64,000 nt of DNA from Lingula anatina (GCF_001039355.2 NW_019774092.1:358109-422108), one strand, 5' to 3'. Numbered from the stretch's first letter, positions 37,486 through 50,342 are shown. Numbers and translations: made by a program. Notes: generated by a model from the sequence alone, not told the origin.

Positions 37486-38503
37486 TTAAAAACTTCTGCA
37501 ACCGACCATTCTGGATCTTCTGAAATACTGGCCGTTATCGCTCTCACAGCAGACCTGTCGTGCTCTGAAGTAGGGATTCTGGCCACAGCAGCTTTCAAAC
37601 CCGGTTTTATACGTCAGCTTGCCACAGCATCTTTTGCCCTTGGAAGGATCAAACGCTTCGTCATCACAATATGGCATCTGGTTTCCGGATCCGACCGGAT
37701 CAGCGGCCACGGGGTACAGGTAACCATTGGTACACGTGTACTGGTTCTTCCAAAACACAGTATAGGCGCAGCAGCCTTGGTGACGAGGATCAAAGGGATC
37801 ACCATGACAACAGCCGAAGCGCGTGGGGTCGTACTGCATCGCGCCACAGAGCACCATTTTGTCATATCTGAGCCCGCGGCCATCTTGGCAGTACATGGTG
37901 GTCGCATTGAGGACGCGCCCCTCGCAGCAAGTCTGTTTGTTGTGATCGTAGAGCAGCCCTCGGCAGCAGCTGAGGTTGTGCTGGATATAAACCTGCCCGC
38001 CGCAGCGCTTTTTTCCGTCCCTATGAACAGTCAGTGTGTCCTTGGTGCACTTGCTCACGTCAAGGTCGTACACGTTGCCTTGGCAACATCCCTTCGTGCT
38101 GTACAAGTAAGAGACGCCATTGCAGCAACCGTATTGCGACGGGTGATCGGTGTGGAATCCTGGACATGGGGCGTAGGAATTATGTTCTCGCACTTGTCCG
38201 CCGACGCACATCTGTGTCGCGTAGGTAAAGACCACGTTGTTGCAACACCCCTGGCTGGCTGGGATATAGATCTTGCCGGCGCAACAGGCCTGATCTTGGT
38301 AGTGATAGTAATACTGGCCACATTTGGGACGTGGTTGTTGAATCGGATTGAAGTCCAAATAGTAGTGGACCACGCCTCGATAGCAGAACTGGGCTGCCTT
38401 GTTGTATACGTTGCCTTGACAACACCTGACGCCGTTGGGAAGGGTGGTGGATTGTCCACAACAGGCCTGAGACTTGGTGTCGTACTCATTGACGCGGTCA
38501 CAT
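37486..38503 (-). CDS. Galaxin-like protein (gene B), exon 2
   Basis: Runs from acceptor CGTTTCTTCTCTTCAG (ending 38504) to the stop at 37486-37488 and gives 338 residues after the split codon. There are 13 CC pairs spaced by short Tyr/Asn/Gly-rich loops such as CGGQVYIQHNLSCC and CCEGRVL, a shorter and less regular galaxin-like array than in gene A. An internal CQDGRGLRYD resembles CLGERGLRYG in gene C. The terminal stretch (YFRARQVCC ... VGCRSF) matches the terminal module of gene A (YYKRDQVCC ... GGCKSL), so the two genes share ancestry. Alternative: the frame is open upstream of the acceptor to an ATG at 38598 with its own hydrophobic stretch, which would give a 370-residue unspliced protein. 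The spliced model is preferred because of the strong acceptor and the phase match with exon 1. Likely a secreted matrix protein. Confidence 0.88.
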
Positions 38504-38867
38504 CTGAAGAGAAGAAACGGGTTGAAATATTGGACTGATGCAGCAAGACAAGAAAAAACTAATAAACTATAGTAGACTTCATTATGTGTCTCTTTCATTT
38601 TAGTCGTATTGTACCAAAACGCATCTGCTAGTATATCTGTGATTTATATATTGCACATTTGAAGGTGACTTTGACAAACAAAAAATAAAAACAAGCTAAG
38701 GTGTAAAAGGGTAGGAAAGAGCACAAGGTTGTGAATATGTACTTTGGTTTGCTCGGCAATTCTTCATTTCCAAGTATTGAAGTGGGTCTGAAGTAAGTTA
38801 CTTTTGCTCCTTGTGCCCGTGTGTCCGCCTTTGGATGAAGAAAGTTTTGTACACGTATGTAACCTAC

Positions 38868-39103
38868 CTGGTTCTAGGGAGTCTCTTTGGATCCGATAAA
38901 GACTGGTAATAGGAGGCAGAAGATAATGCATTCACTGTAACAGGTCCATCCAGTTGAATAGAATCTGATGGCACGACTGGAATCGTCTCTCTCGGTACAA
39001 TATCGAGGGAGGCGACGATCTTGTTCCCCTGAAAACCTGACACGTGACTGGATCCAGCCAATAGCAGCACACCTACGACCAGGAGGCACATCCTCTTCGC
39101 CAT
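38868..39103 (-). CDS. Gene B, exon 1: signal peptide and linker
   Basis: ATG 39103 with MAKRMCLLVVGVLLLAGSSH, a textbook signal peptide, then a ~57-residue linker rich in Ser, Val and Pro with no Gly/Tyr repeats, ending in PKRLPRT. The donor CAG then GTAGGT sits at 38867 and the exon ends in phase 2, so the split codon reads AG plus A (Arg) directly before the first Cys of exon 2, giving 417 residues. A second acceptor-like TCTATTTCAG about 25 bases upstream of the ATG suggests an untranslated first exon further right. The intron of this pair is 38504-38867 (364 bp). Confidence 0.8.
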
Positions 39104-39584
39104 GCTGGAGACAATGTTAAACTGAAATAGACAAAATATTTAGAAAATATGATATGTCCAATGGATATCCAGGTTTTTAACTTGGCGCTGTTGCGTTTTA
39201 TTAATTTTTTCTTTCAAAAATTAGAAGAGATACTTTAAATATGGTAAAAATTCTTACTTGAAAAAAGAATAAAATGTTTTAAAACAGTTTTGTGTGTCTG
39301 TATTAAACATACACATTTAAATACGCATCTCGTGCTGTTTCTATTACGTCTTTTCCATTTTCCTGAGTAACAATACAATGCAAGTGGTGAATAATAAAAA
39401 CAGTTTTCGTCTTTTTCCTTTTGTATTTCTTCTTTCACAAAAACGACCAAATTTATTCAACTGTACAGAAAGGGCCATGTCAATTATTATGGTAAAACAT
39501 GACCATGTACTAATATCACGAGTAAAAACATGTGTGCATTCATCGGACTGCTACTAAGAGACCATTCCCACAGATATTTAGATC

Positions 39585-39747
39585 GATCTATCTCCCTGGG
39601 GAGTCTCACTAGATTGCTGTCAGCTTAGCCGGCTTAAATGTCTGTCTCGCCTACTAAAAGCTGTAAAGGGTAATTAACTTTTGTGCGCGCTAGGCTCCCG
39701 GAAGCTGACAGCAATTTAGCGTGAACCCCCAGGGAGTTAGGTTGATC
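39585..39747. mobile_element. Inverted-repeat element 0.5 kb upstream of gene B
   Basis: The left arm (CTATCTCCCTGGGGAGT ... ATTGCTGTCAGCTT) and right arm (AAGCTGACAGCAAT ... CCCCCAGGGAGTTAG) form an imperfect inverted repeat of about 48 bases each around a 65-base centre. No coding frame; MITE-like. It lies in the presumed 5' region or first intron of gene B. Confidence 0.75.
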
Positions 39748-42700
39748 AGTCTGAAACTTCTCTGTCATAGTAAGGACATGGTACAAGAGACAAGGAATTC
39801 AAAGAAATCGTCATTTTAGTCTCAATCATAAATCAAAACCATGTTGTTTAAGAAATGGTGTTAACGATCAAGAAAATAAACACAAAGTGATCTTTGTAAG
39901 TTTATCTGATATTTTTGATCAATGTTTTAGTCCATAAAATCTCTATAGTTTATCTAGTGACTTATCAACCAGCTTTTTCTAAAAGCACAAACGGACACGT
40001 GAGTTGTGCGTGAATACTTTGCTTCTTAAAAGCGAAGAGATATCCTTAAATATGATAGTTTATGATTTAAGTGAGAGTGCAAAAATGTATTTATTTTCTT
40101 GCAAGATATGATCTCGGAATAGTTTGTAGGTTAGTATACGCATATAGTGACATTGTCCAAATCTGAGGACATCTATTGTTTTAAAAGAGCATATAGCTGA
40201 CTAACCTTAAACCGCAAACTGTCCTTAAAAACATACATGTACCCTTATTCTATATATAAATATATTAAGCAAATACCAGACCTTTTAATGCTTCATGGCA
40301 AAGAAGATACAACAGTTCACCAAACTTCTATTCTAAATTTAAAGCTGAAATCGACTTTACGACATTTCCCCTGCCAATGTTTATTCATAATATTCTCCGC
40401 AAGTCTCGGCCTAGCAAGTGTAATGGCCGGGCGGTACGATGATTGACAGAGTTGGATTGGCCCTGCCAGCGTTTAAACTCATGGTAATTCGAGCTGCAAT
40501 GAGGTTTGATGAGACCAAAATTGTTTTCTACATAGTTAAATGAACAGACAAGTCGATTATGTGGTGGACACACAGACAATGTATCAATTTTTGACCCCAT
40601 CTAGCACGTATTATCTCTCAAACTGCCAATTTATATAACAAAAGTGACTATGAAAGCAGCACTGCAACTAACTTCATACATATTAGGACCATTTTTACAT
40701 GCCCCAATACATGAATCTTTTCAAAAACACAGACCTGTGCCTGTTACTCGCCCCCCCCCCCATGGCATGCAACATATTACTTCAAACCAATGCAAACAGT
40801 TCAACAAAAAGCATCTTCCTCTTCTTCAAATATATCTATTAATGGTATTAGCATAACAGTACATGAAATGGGCAGTGCCATTGTTTTTTACATTGTTTTT
40901 TTTTTGCCTAGAAAATGTTCTTAAAGCTTAAAAATAAATTGTGCCCAACCATTTTTTTTTTACTTACCACCGATTCTCCTATTAACTACCAAGCCCAAAG
41001 CACAACATGATTTAATGTTTTAAGACCACATATTTTTCTACTTATTTAGGTAGAATGGGATTTCGCATGTAAGCCTACTACTCCGCATTTTCAGTTTGCG
41101 TAAGAATGGAATATCTGAACAGACGGAAGTCATTTTCATTAAAAAGGTGCAACTAAACCTGCGAACAAATTTTCTAGAAAGACATTTGGAATATTTGGAT
41201 TCAAAACAACGTCAGTCCAGGAAACTATTTCATATAGGGTGATACTAACTACGGAGACATACGAATGTCTTTAAAAATGGCAAATCATGAATAAAAAAGA
41301 CAACGAAAAGTGAAAAATGTAAGCAAAACTTTCAGTAATTTCAACTCAACTGACTCGCTATTGCTAAACTGAACCTGTTACTAGTAAAGTTAAATCAGCA
41401 AACGCGGAGAAGTAAACAAGATACTGATGATACATACCTCAATAAGGCAGCAGAATAACAAGGGTAGAATCAAACATCTAAACGTGTCAGAATATACAGT
41501 ACATGAAAGGAAGAAGATACTGACAAATCCCCACGATGATCTACTCTGCGTGAAACACTAGCATTCCGAAATGTGAGCAGATCAAAAAGAGATTTTCCTG
41601 CTTAATGTCGTTTAGGTAGATACATGTATTTTAAAATGAGACAAAAATAATAAAGAGACGATTTTAAAAAGACTTAATAGGGTTTCCTGCAATACTTTGA
41701 AAACTGTGGGGAGAGTTATTGCCACCCGCCCAAAGAATGACATATAAATGGCCGTAAAATTCAAATCATCGGGTAAAAATGACCCTATCACTGGGGAGGC
41801 TATCTAGGGAGAAGATCTTAATCACGATGTTAAAGGACCTATTCCGACTGTAATACAGTAATATGATTCAAACCGAAATTTTTAAAAATATATGAAACTT
41901 CTAACCAATCGATTAAAGTATTAGTTGAATTTTGAAGCTGTAATAAAAAAAAAACGAAGAAGAAACTTGAATGTTGTGTTCAAGCTTTTAAAAAGATCAA
42001 GGGAAAATCCACTGAACGTTTCACTTAGTAAGAAATAAGAAATCCAGTAATACATCAAAATGTCCGAAACGTTTTCATACTTTCTTGGGCGCGAAAATGG
42101 TGGGCATGGTATGGATTTTATCCGAACTTTGTCGTCTGCTCTCCCCAACCGGTAAAATTACTCGGTAACAATTGATAATTAAAGAGAAAAGCACCGCATG
42201 GAACCTTAAAGATAAGAATACACAAGCTAAAGCGCAAAAGAAAAAAAAATGCGACAGTGCTGGTTAAAGTTGTTAGCGTGGTTCGTAGAGCCGTGAGTGT
42301 ACCAATTAAAGGTAGAAGACATCTAACATGCCCGTCCCCATGCACCCGAGGGTCATTAAACAATAAGCGTGTTGTGAATGAAGCACGAAGAAGTGTCATT
42401 TAACCGCCTTATCGTAGGCAAGGAGGTGTTGCGTCGGAAAAAAGATGAATACTAAATATTGTGAGCTGAAGAAGGACCAAGTGGTAAAGACAGATGTTAT
42501 TGTTTTTGGCAAATAATGTATGGATAGATCTCCAAGGGTCGTGCAACAAATGTCCATCGCACAAAAGTATTAGTTGAGTGTAATAAGTACGCGCTAAAAT
42601 TCTCTATAAATGACTTCTATTAGAATATTAGTTACAGAGAAAAATGAATAATGGAACTTCCGAGATGGGTTGATAAATGTTGAAAGCAAAATTGTTACCG

Positions 42701-43057
42701 ATGATGTACCCTGCACAAAGACACTATATGTATATATGAAACTAACGTTGACCAAAGTAATGAAATGTGAAGGACACTACAAATGACCATTTTACTCGAG
42801 TGATCTTTGCATAATCTTGCACAATTTTTCAAACAAAGGTATTAGTTGTTTGTAATAAGTGCGCGTTAAAATGCGCTTCATAAAAGATAGAGAACGTCAC
42901 TCGCAATGTTCAGCTTAACATTACTGGACATATTTTTATGACAGAAGTCCATTTTAAACAGAGTGATGTAACAAAATGGCGTCCGCTAGACAACACGTAA
43001 CTCAATGCTTCAGATCCTGTTCATACATCCATGAAGATGTGGTGGCAGAAAGAGTTT
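39748..43057. other. Intergenic or intronic, no coding region seen
   Basis: AT-rich; a poly-C run near 40751-40760. A donor-like GAG then GTATGT on the minus strand near 41438 could end an untranslated exon. Open frames at 40237-40856 and 41921-42399 lack any support. Confidence 0.5.
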
Positions 43058-43167
43058 CCTGTTTTCTCGCTCTAACTGCAAAAATCTAGAGACTAACATG
43101 TACTCCTAATATACAGTGTATATGTAAGTCTGTGACCCTGGATTAAATCGGTAATCGTGACACAGTG
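43058..43167. repeat. Dispersed repeat, copy 1 (second copy 46355-46467)
   Basis: Both copies share CATATATACAG-like sequence, TATATGTAAGTCTGTG and AATCGTGACACAGTG over about 110 bases. In the second copy the match ends where the CAGTGGCGGAT element starts. Confidence 0.7.
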
Positions 43168-43972
43168 TTGCGTAGAAAAGTTAAAGTGTATGTTTAAGGC
43201 GGCGAGATTTAAAAACGTGCTTATTAATGTCTGAAACATGTTATGATACACAAATGAAAAAAAATTGCTCAGTATTATAATAAATAAATGAATAAATAAT
43301 TTCACGGAAATTTTCGCGAAGTATAGAACGGAAGTTTTGCTCGTATCAACGCTGTGAGGAGTAAATAGTAATTTTTCCAACGTCTTTATTAAGAGTAAAA
43401 AGCATGTCATTAAAACATTATCTGTTCGTAGATGGAAACTGCGATTTTTCACAAACTTAAATGCAGACGAATACGCCTTTTGTGGCGGGGAGGCAGAACC
43501 GTCTGACACAACGACTGCTGTTCTATTTTTTTAACGTGGCTCATGTGTTGATTGTTGAAAATATACCAATAACGTACTAGTATAGGTTGTACCGCTTTTT
43601 TTCCTCAAAAGTCAATTAACCATTTTGTACATGGTTTTGTTTTAACAATATAAAGTCAAGTGGAGAAAGCTGAACTGTAACTGATCACATCTTACTCTAG
43701 AAGTTAATGCTCGTTAAAGAGAATAATAATTTTTAAAAAAACCCACACATACACACAGCAAGGAGTCTCCAGATAAAAAACGTAAGTTCTTTCATCTTTC
43801 GAATTAACATCGGCAACGTTGACAGAATATGGTGGTGAACTCATTTGCTTCGGAAACGCCACGAATTTCAACTATCTATCCCTTTTCCTTTCAAAATGTA
43901 TTTTCTTTCAAATTACACATTTATATAAATATAATTAGAAGACCCGCAAAAAAATCGTCTCACCTGTGACCC

Positions 43973-44240
43973 GCGGAGCGTCGGCCTCGGAAAGAGCCAA
44001 CAGGAACGACAAACGCTATCTCTTCAAGTGGGACGGCGGGCCAAGTCACAATCTGACCTTTTCCGCTGCTAGTCCATGATCTAGCAAATTGTCCATTCAC
44101 CTCCCCTAAACGTTCGTAATTCTCCTACTCGCCAATACGGACACTGTTGTACAGAGTTTGTGTGACAAGTGTAATTTGCTAGTGGGGCATCAGCACAGGT
44201 CATAGTCAAGACACGAGGGTAATAGTTTAGTAATTACGGG
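43973..44240 (-). other. Candidate untranslated first exon for gene B
   Basis: On the minus strand a GC-richer stretch ends in GGGTCACAG followed by GTGAGACG, a strong donor, at about 43972. The next good acceptor before a coding exon on this strand is the one 25 bases upstream of the gene B ATG. The stretch has short upstream ATGs with quick stops, as a 5' UTR may. This is inference only; the intron would be about 4.85 kb. Confidence 0.25.
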
Positions 44241-45319
44241 TTTTGGTAGGTTGATGGATGTCTCAGGCACCAGAAGGTATGCAGGTGCAGGGAACGTATG
44301 TAAAACACTTCGTACTCACATACAAATGCTCATGCATACATACGCAATAAACACAAAAAGCAGGCGCACGTACGCATGCACGCACACGCATGCACGCACA
44401 CCCCACCCGCACGAGCTCAGAAAGAGAGAGAGAAAGAAATGTACAGATGAGAGGAGGAAGAAAAGGTACTGCAGAGCGGTGGAAGAGCGGTGGAAGAGCG
44501 GTGGAAGAGAAATTTAGAATTAAAAACTCGGTGCTGTTACGAAATCTTAGCATTTCGTTCGAAATTATGAGAATGAATGGATTTACGTTTTTTCCCTCAC
44601 AATATCTCTTGAAGGGTTAAATAGTTATTCAGCAATTGTGAAGAACATTTCAACATTTTTTCTGCCGCATATTCCGGTGTCACGAGTGACAGTTTTAAGA
44701 TAAATATAAAACATTTTATTAATAATAGTGAAACTGCGCAAAAAAAGAAAACATCATTTCTCTTGATAAAAAGCATATCTTAAAGTACTCCTTATTCATC
44801 ATCTTTATGTTATGCACCGAATATAATTTTACCTGGGAAAGTCAAACATGACTGTCGAATGTGCTTGCCATACTTATATTTTTAACATAGTTAAACTAAC
44901 TGTACAGTGTATAACAAAAGAAACATGCATCGACATTAGACAGCTGTGGAATTTTATTAACAGATGCGCCTACTGTACTAATTTTATCTATTCTATGTTT
45001 TCTTGAGTAGTTTAATCCATCGTTTCAGGTGCTATCGTTTTCATTATTTGTTAATTTGTTCATAAAGAGATAGAAGGCACACTTGCAGGAATAGAGAAAA
45101 AGGGAAAGATGATGTCAATTTTTTTAGTATATACATTGATCGAATTTGTGCTAACTTTCTAGTTCTACAGATTGACTATTGAGTTGAATACAGAGAAGCT
45201 GGTGATTGCACGAGTATATTGGAAACAGGAGGCGAATTAGACCTTTATCTGATTGAATTCAGCGAGAGTCCCCGTAGAGTTAATGCGCAGTAGCTATTGC
45301 GTCCTAACTTTTTCTGAAC
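44241..45319. other. Intergenic, nothing coding seen
   Basis: CA/CG-rich stretch with alternating ACGCATGC steps at 44360-44400 and a GAGAGAGA run near 44420. An AGCGGTGGAAG triplication lies at 44475-44508. Confidence 0.5.
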
Positions 45320-45486
45320 CAGGGGCGGATTTAGGCCGTCTTGTGGGTCTTCTGGAAGACGGTCAGATTTTTAAGTTTACATTGACGGGTATCTAATTTT
45401 TTTCTGTTGGAAGACGGTCAAAAATGGAGGATAGATTAATAAAGATAATTTGGAAGACTGTCAGAATATATCTCTGGATCCGCCCC
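45320..45486. mobile_element. CAGGGGCGGATTTAGG-type element, short subfamily
   Basis: Termini CAGGGGCGGATTTAGG and TCTCTGGATCCGCCCC. The interior (TCTTCTGGAAGACGGTCAGA and TTGGAAGACTGTCAGA) is shared, in the opposite orientation, with 61459-61633. About 167 bp, non-coding. Confidence 0.75.
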
Positions 45487-46354
45487 GTTCAGAACGGCCA
45501 GTTTGAGAGGCGCAATTGTATTTCTACAGTCATTTGAAGTTAGATCTAGTCCGTTCTTCACAGACTCTCACCGTTGTACAATGAACAATGAGGTCTCTCT
45601 TCATCTATTCTAGAAAGCTATGTTAACTATGTAAAACTATGTAAAAGTCGACGTTTAATTCTTTAGGACTGGTCTGTCTAGTCGCCATCGTCACTATCAA
45701 GAGACTGAATCAATTTGATTCTCTCTGTTCAGTCTCTTGAATCAATTAAAACAACCATGAAAATGATAACCATTCATAAGGTGCGCATGGCAGCAGGTCC
45801 CCAAAGTAAAAAATAATGGCAGTAATTTTGAGTCACTGTCATATTTTACTGGTAACATCTTACGCCTGGCCATGACATGATTCCTCTAAATTATGTACTA
45901 ACCGGTGCCTTGCACTTGTTTTCCAGTGGAGACTGACTCGGCATTAAAATATAATTGGCATGGGGTATTATGCTTACGTGTCTGAAATATGGAATAACAA
46001 ACAGACGGACTACTTCAAAATATTCCACATTCATATAATCTCTTTTTTATAGCGTCACAGATACAACGCAGCTGAAAATACGAAGGTACTAAAATGATTA
46101 CTCGGCCCCGGTAGACCTACTTGAACGTTGGCCTAATGCCCGGGCATTACAACAGTCCACTTTTGTAATGACAAAGACAACTTCAAAAATAGTACTTTTT
46201 AAGAAAATAAAACAACAAAAAACTATGCGCAACATACAAGACCGAATACACCCTCAGCAGGCTAAGTGAGATAATTATTCAAGTGAAAAAAATTTAATAA
46301 TATGAAGAAAAGATAGAAACGACAAGTTTGCTTAGGAACCTGATTATTCGCAAA
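45487..46354. other. Intergenic, small perfect hairpin
   Basis: CAAGAGACTGAA (45698-45709) and TTCAGTCTCTTG (45728-45739) form a perfect 12-bp stem with an 18-base loop. Nothing coding. Confidence 0.55.
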
Positions 46355-46460
46355 CGATTTTCTCTCTCTAACCGAAAAAAAATATAGAAACAAACATGCA
46401 TTCCTTATATACAGCGTATATGTAAGTCTGTGCCCCTGATTTAAATCAGTAATCGTGACA

Positions 46461-46763
46461 CAGTGGCGGATTTGGGGGGGGGGGGGGGGGCAGGGGGGTC
46501 CTGATCCACCCCCCTTCGATTTCTGAAAAAAATCACACCAATGGTCCCCTCTTGAAATTAGAATCTTGACTACCTGAATCATATAATAGTGCTAAACTGT
46601 ACTAAAAGATACCGTTCGACCTCTAAGATGCCAAAAACTTTCGGGGCCCGCTGAACCCCACGCTGGGGCAGGGCAGGGTGGGGCGAGGTCAACTTCGCAT
46701 TGATCAGTGACCTGTCATTCCTAAAAACTGGACCCCCTTCAAATAATCCTGGATCCGCCCCTG
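46461..46763. mobile_element. CAGTGGCGGATTTGGG-type inverted-repeat element
   Basis: Left end CAGTGGCGGATTTGGGGG, right end TCCTGGATCCGCCCCTG; 303 bp. Internal sequence is shared with the 32166-32419 copy (TTCGATTTCTGAAAAAAATC, GGTCCCCTCTTGAAAT, CCCCTTCAAATAAT). I do not see an obvious target-site duplication. Confidence 0.78.
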
Positions 46764-47313
46764 GTAACATGCGTACTTAACACGACTACGTTTACTGTCG
46801 AATATAATGGTATTTCATGACAACTGTATATGATCCGAAGACAGGTGTCTTATCTAACAATGCATTTGAAAAGGTTTGAAAACACAAACGTTACACCTGG
46901 TTATCTCTAGAAAAAACATTATTCTTATCCCAGAGACATTTAAAGGCTGTGATCTCGCGTGTTTAATCGTAGTTTTTTTGTATGTGGTATGGCGTGCTCC
47001 GACTCATCAGTTTCACAATTGGCACATGGCCTGACGAAATATATTGACAGATATTCGACAAATTATACAAAGTGCGCTAGGAATGGCAGTGGTCAAAGAC
47101 CTCATAACCTGCAGTGAACAATAAAAAAAAAAAATAATTTCTGATCGTTATTTTTTTAAAATCTTAAACGACTGAAATATTTTGATTGATCTTTGTAGAT
47201 AGAAATGCACTTTGTATGTAGAAATGCACTTCGCGGTGGAGGGGAATGACCAACGCGCCCCTACTCAAAGTGCCCCAAGTCTAAGGTAACTTCTTGGTCC
47301 ACTGGTCCTTTAA
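46764..47313. other. Intergenic, nothing seen
   Basis: AT-rich sequence without recognised features. Confidence 0.5.
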
Positions 47314-47540
47314 GCCCCCTTTACACTTAACTGGACGGCGTCCTTTCTGCGTCCCGTAGTACGGACCCGTTTGAGAGTGAAAAAATAATACTTTACGTGC
47401 CGACAACTGGCCGATCATTGAGCATTCAATCTGCAACCGAAAGGATGCTTGTGCCTCCTTTTTAGGACCGCAGCGATGTCAGTTTCATGGACGCACAAAG
47501 AACGCAGAAAGGACGCCGACCAGCGTGAACGGGGTTTTAG
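47314..47540. mobile_element. MITE family 1, copy 2
   Basis: Starts GCCCCCTTTACACTTAACTG and ends GACCAGCGTGAACGGGGTTT, with CGGCGTCCTTTCTGCG / CGCAGAAAGGACGCCG in inverted order. About 225 bp with no coding frame. Confidence 0.8.
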
Positions 47541-48937
47541 TAAAAAGGCCTTTCAAATTCAGAGAAAAATTGATTGAAACTCGTATTGTATTGTTTGACT
47601 TGGAATAAAATATAGAACTTTTTGCTAATGAAAATCGGTAAAGCGGTTAAAATCTATAATTCAAAATACTTAAGGTAGTAAAACGCTTCTTCTTTCTTGC
47701 TGTTGAAAATCTTATTATCAAAGAGTCATTTATTTTCCGTGTGCATTCCAATTGTTGACACTGTTTAATGAGAATGACGTTTTAACGTCTAAATGCTTTA
47801 ATGACTGTCAAAGCTAACTTTTCAAGTGAGTGTAAGTAATGGATACAATTTTTGTACACGGCCAACGTGTCTCTTTTTCCCTGTTCTACTGCCGAAAACA
47901 ATTTGTACGAGCAATTTATTCCCACGCGTTTGATGACCCGCATTGAAGACCCTGCAATTTACATATATATCGTTCCAATTTTCTTTTCTTTTCTTTTTTT
48001 GATGAGAGAAAACCCAGCAACAAATAAAATAACAATTTTGTCAGACGGCCATAAAGGTCAGTTGGACTCACAGAATAAGTCAAAACAAAATGGTATTGTT
48101 GGGCACCACGTGACACCGTTTCAACGCGTTGAATACAGTCTCAGGCTTCATTTTTACTCAAGAAACGTTTACAATTCCATGTGAAATGGTAAATTTAAAC
48201 AATTTCGAAGTAAAGTCTTCTTTGAGCGGCATCGACGCAAGCTAAGACCGTGTATTGCCCCACAGTTAGAAGAAAGGCAAATTTCTCGATAATTTATGCT
48301 AAAATTTAACGCGGAGTTATGGGAATGTATGGCAAAATAGTCAAGGTAAAATATACCAAGATAGTGAATTAGATTACACAGAGCTTATTTTGTCCTTGCA
48401 TGTGCCTCCCATACATGTGACCCTCGATACAAAATAACGTTTTCACGCCCCTCTCCCCCAGCCCCAAAAAGAATTAAATGTGACATAATTTGTAAACACG
48501 TCATTTGAAGATACGTAACCGACATGGTTTCAAAGTGATTTTCACAATATAGTGCGACGAAACTCAATTTTTCAATGTAAGAAAAAGGTTGTTAAAGATG
48601 TGGTTTATTTAAAAAGGCTTCTACAATAACCTTTTCGTGGTGGTACTAGTAATTCTGGATGAGTTGCATGCTTCTCAGGGATGTGAAATAGTGCCAAGAT
48701 TTGAAATAGATCCAAAAAAAGTCCGGCATTAAATTGTAAAGCCAGCGTGATAAGAAAAGTAGTCCTAGGGATACATGCAAAAGTCCAGTGTCCCATTTGA
48801 TACGTACAGGTTGGTTTGCCTGACGTATCTAGGCCAGCATATTGCGTTATCAATAAAGAGTAATGGCAAAAGGACATCGCTTCTATAGTGGACTACCATT
48901 TATGTCACAGCTAAGAAAACTTACGCAGTCCGCTTAT
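47541..48937. other. Intergenic, no gene seen
   Basis: Chance frames only (47852-48184, 48605-48877). Confidence 0.5.
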
Positions 48938-49158
48938 ACCCCCTTTACACTGGACGGCGTCCTTTCAGCGTCCTTTCTGCGACCATGAAATTTGGCTTCG
49001 CTGTGGTCTTAATAAGGAGGCACGAGCATTGATTTTGTATCAGAATGAATGCTCAATGATCGGCCAGTTGTCGCCACGTAAAGTATTATAATTTTTTAAC
49101 TCTCAAATGGGTCCGGACTGCTGGACGCAGAAAGGACGCCGTCCAGTGTAAAGGGGGC
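48938..49158. mobile_element. MITE family 1, copy 3
   Basis: ACCCCCTTTACACTGGACGG at the left and CCGTCCAGTGTAAAGGGGGC at the right, a near-perfect inverted pair and the best-preserved copy in the window. The middle is in opposite orientation to the 47314 copy (AATGCTCAATGATCGGCCAG versus CTGGCCGATCATTGAGCATT). Confidence 0.85.
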
Positions 49159-50342
49159 TTTAGTATTTATACACTATGTCATTTGCACAAGGGGCCGCCC
49201 ACCAACCACGTAAGAGAACCCTAATTTAATGAGCCAAAGCAAGTAATGTGATGTCAGACGTAAAAACAGAGATCGTATATAAAAATAAGTTTTTTTAAAA
49301 AACGAATAATTGGATATTTATCTGCTTTGGATTTTTCAATTGCGTCCCATATAAAAGTACAATGACAACAACTCTTAACCAATCCTTTTTTTTTTTTTTT
49401 GAAGGTTGTACATATTTGATCAAGAGTTGCTCTCACGTTTGAATTATGGAGAAGAAACTGAGAAAAGGGGCGTGATGTTCTGCTGTTGCATTTAAGTCAT
49501 GTTAGATTTATCAAGAAACCGCCTTTCTCTTTTCTGTAATCATTATGCATTTAGTGGGAGGTTGTCAATCTAAATGGCGCCATTCTAACATAACAGATCA
49601 CCCCCTGATGACATGAGGTTTATATCTTATTATTCAAACAGGTTTTAACAATTCACGTGTTGACGCTTCGTGAAATAAGAAAAATCAGCCAAGAAATGTG
49701 TGAAACATATGTTCTATGACAATTTACCGGTCCATTCCAGGCAATTTTAAGAAACGCACAAAGGTACAAAGCATAAGAATGTATTCATTATAAATAGTTC
49801 ACTTAACAAGAATAGAAGACAATCAGACTTTGGTTCAACAGTCCATAAGATATGACAGTATAACTGCTGGACCCCGGTAATCAATAAGAAAATGATTTTT
49901 TGTTTTGCCACTACACCACTCTAAATCCTTAGGAGATATTTGGAAAATTGGTGCAATTATAGGTTTGTGCAATGCCTCTGTACATGCAGTTCTTAAACAA
50001 ATCTTTTCTTTCTCCCTCTTTTTTGTAAGGTTTGCTCTTTGTATTAGAGAAGCAGAGATTTTGAGAAACAACTATCAGTCAATTTTAAATAAAAACAAAC
50101 ATTTCAGTGTAGGTTTGATGGTATAGTATTTGAACATACTAGCCATTACATGTTCCATAAAAATCCAATTTGAAGTGACGTGAACATGTTTGCTATCAAA
50201 ACCGCTGTATTGTGACATTTGCAATATAACAGTTAAATGGCATTGATAGAAAACCGATAAAAAGTGGGCTGTGGGAAAGCTGCCCTTTTAACTCGTTATC
50301 TATAATATATGACTAGACGCATTAATAATTTACGCCTCTGGC
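49159..50342. other. Upstream region of gene C
   Basis: No gene seen. The last part contains the promoter of gene C. A 17-base poly-T lies near 49386-49402. Confidence 0.5.

Noticed and set aside
38504-38598. ATG at 38598 as the start of gene B
   Set aside because: The stretch is hydrophobic enough for a leader, but it is crossed by a strong acceptor whose phase fits the exon at 39103-38868, which has a better signal peptide. Kept as an alternative in the gene B entry.
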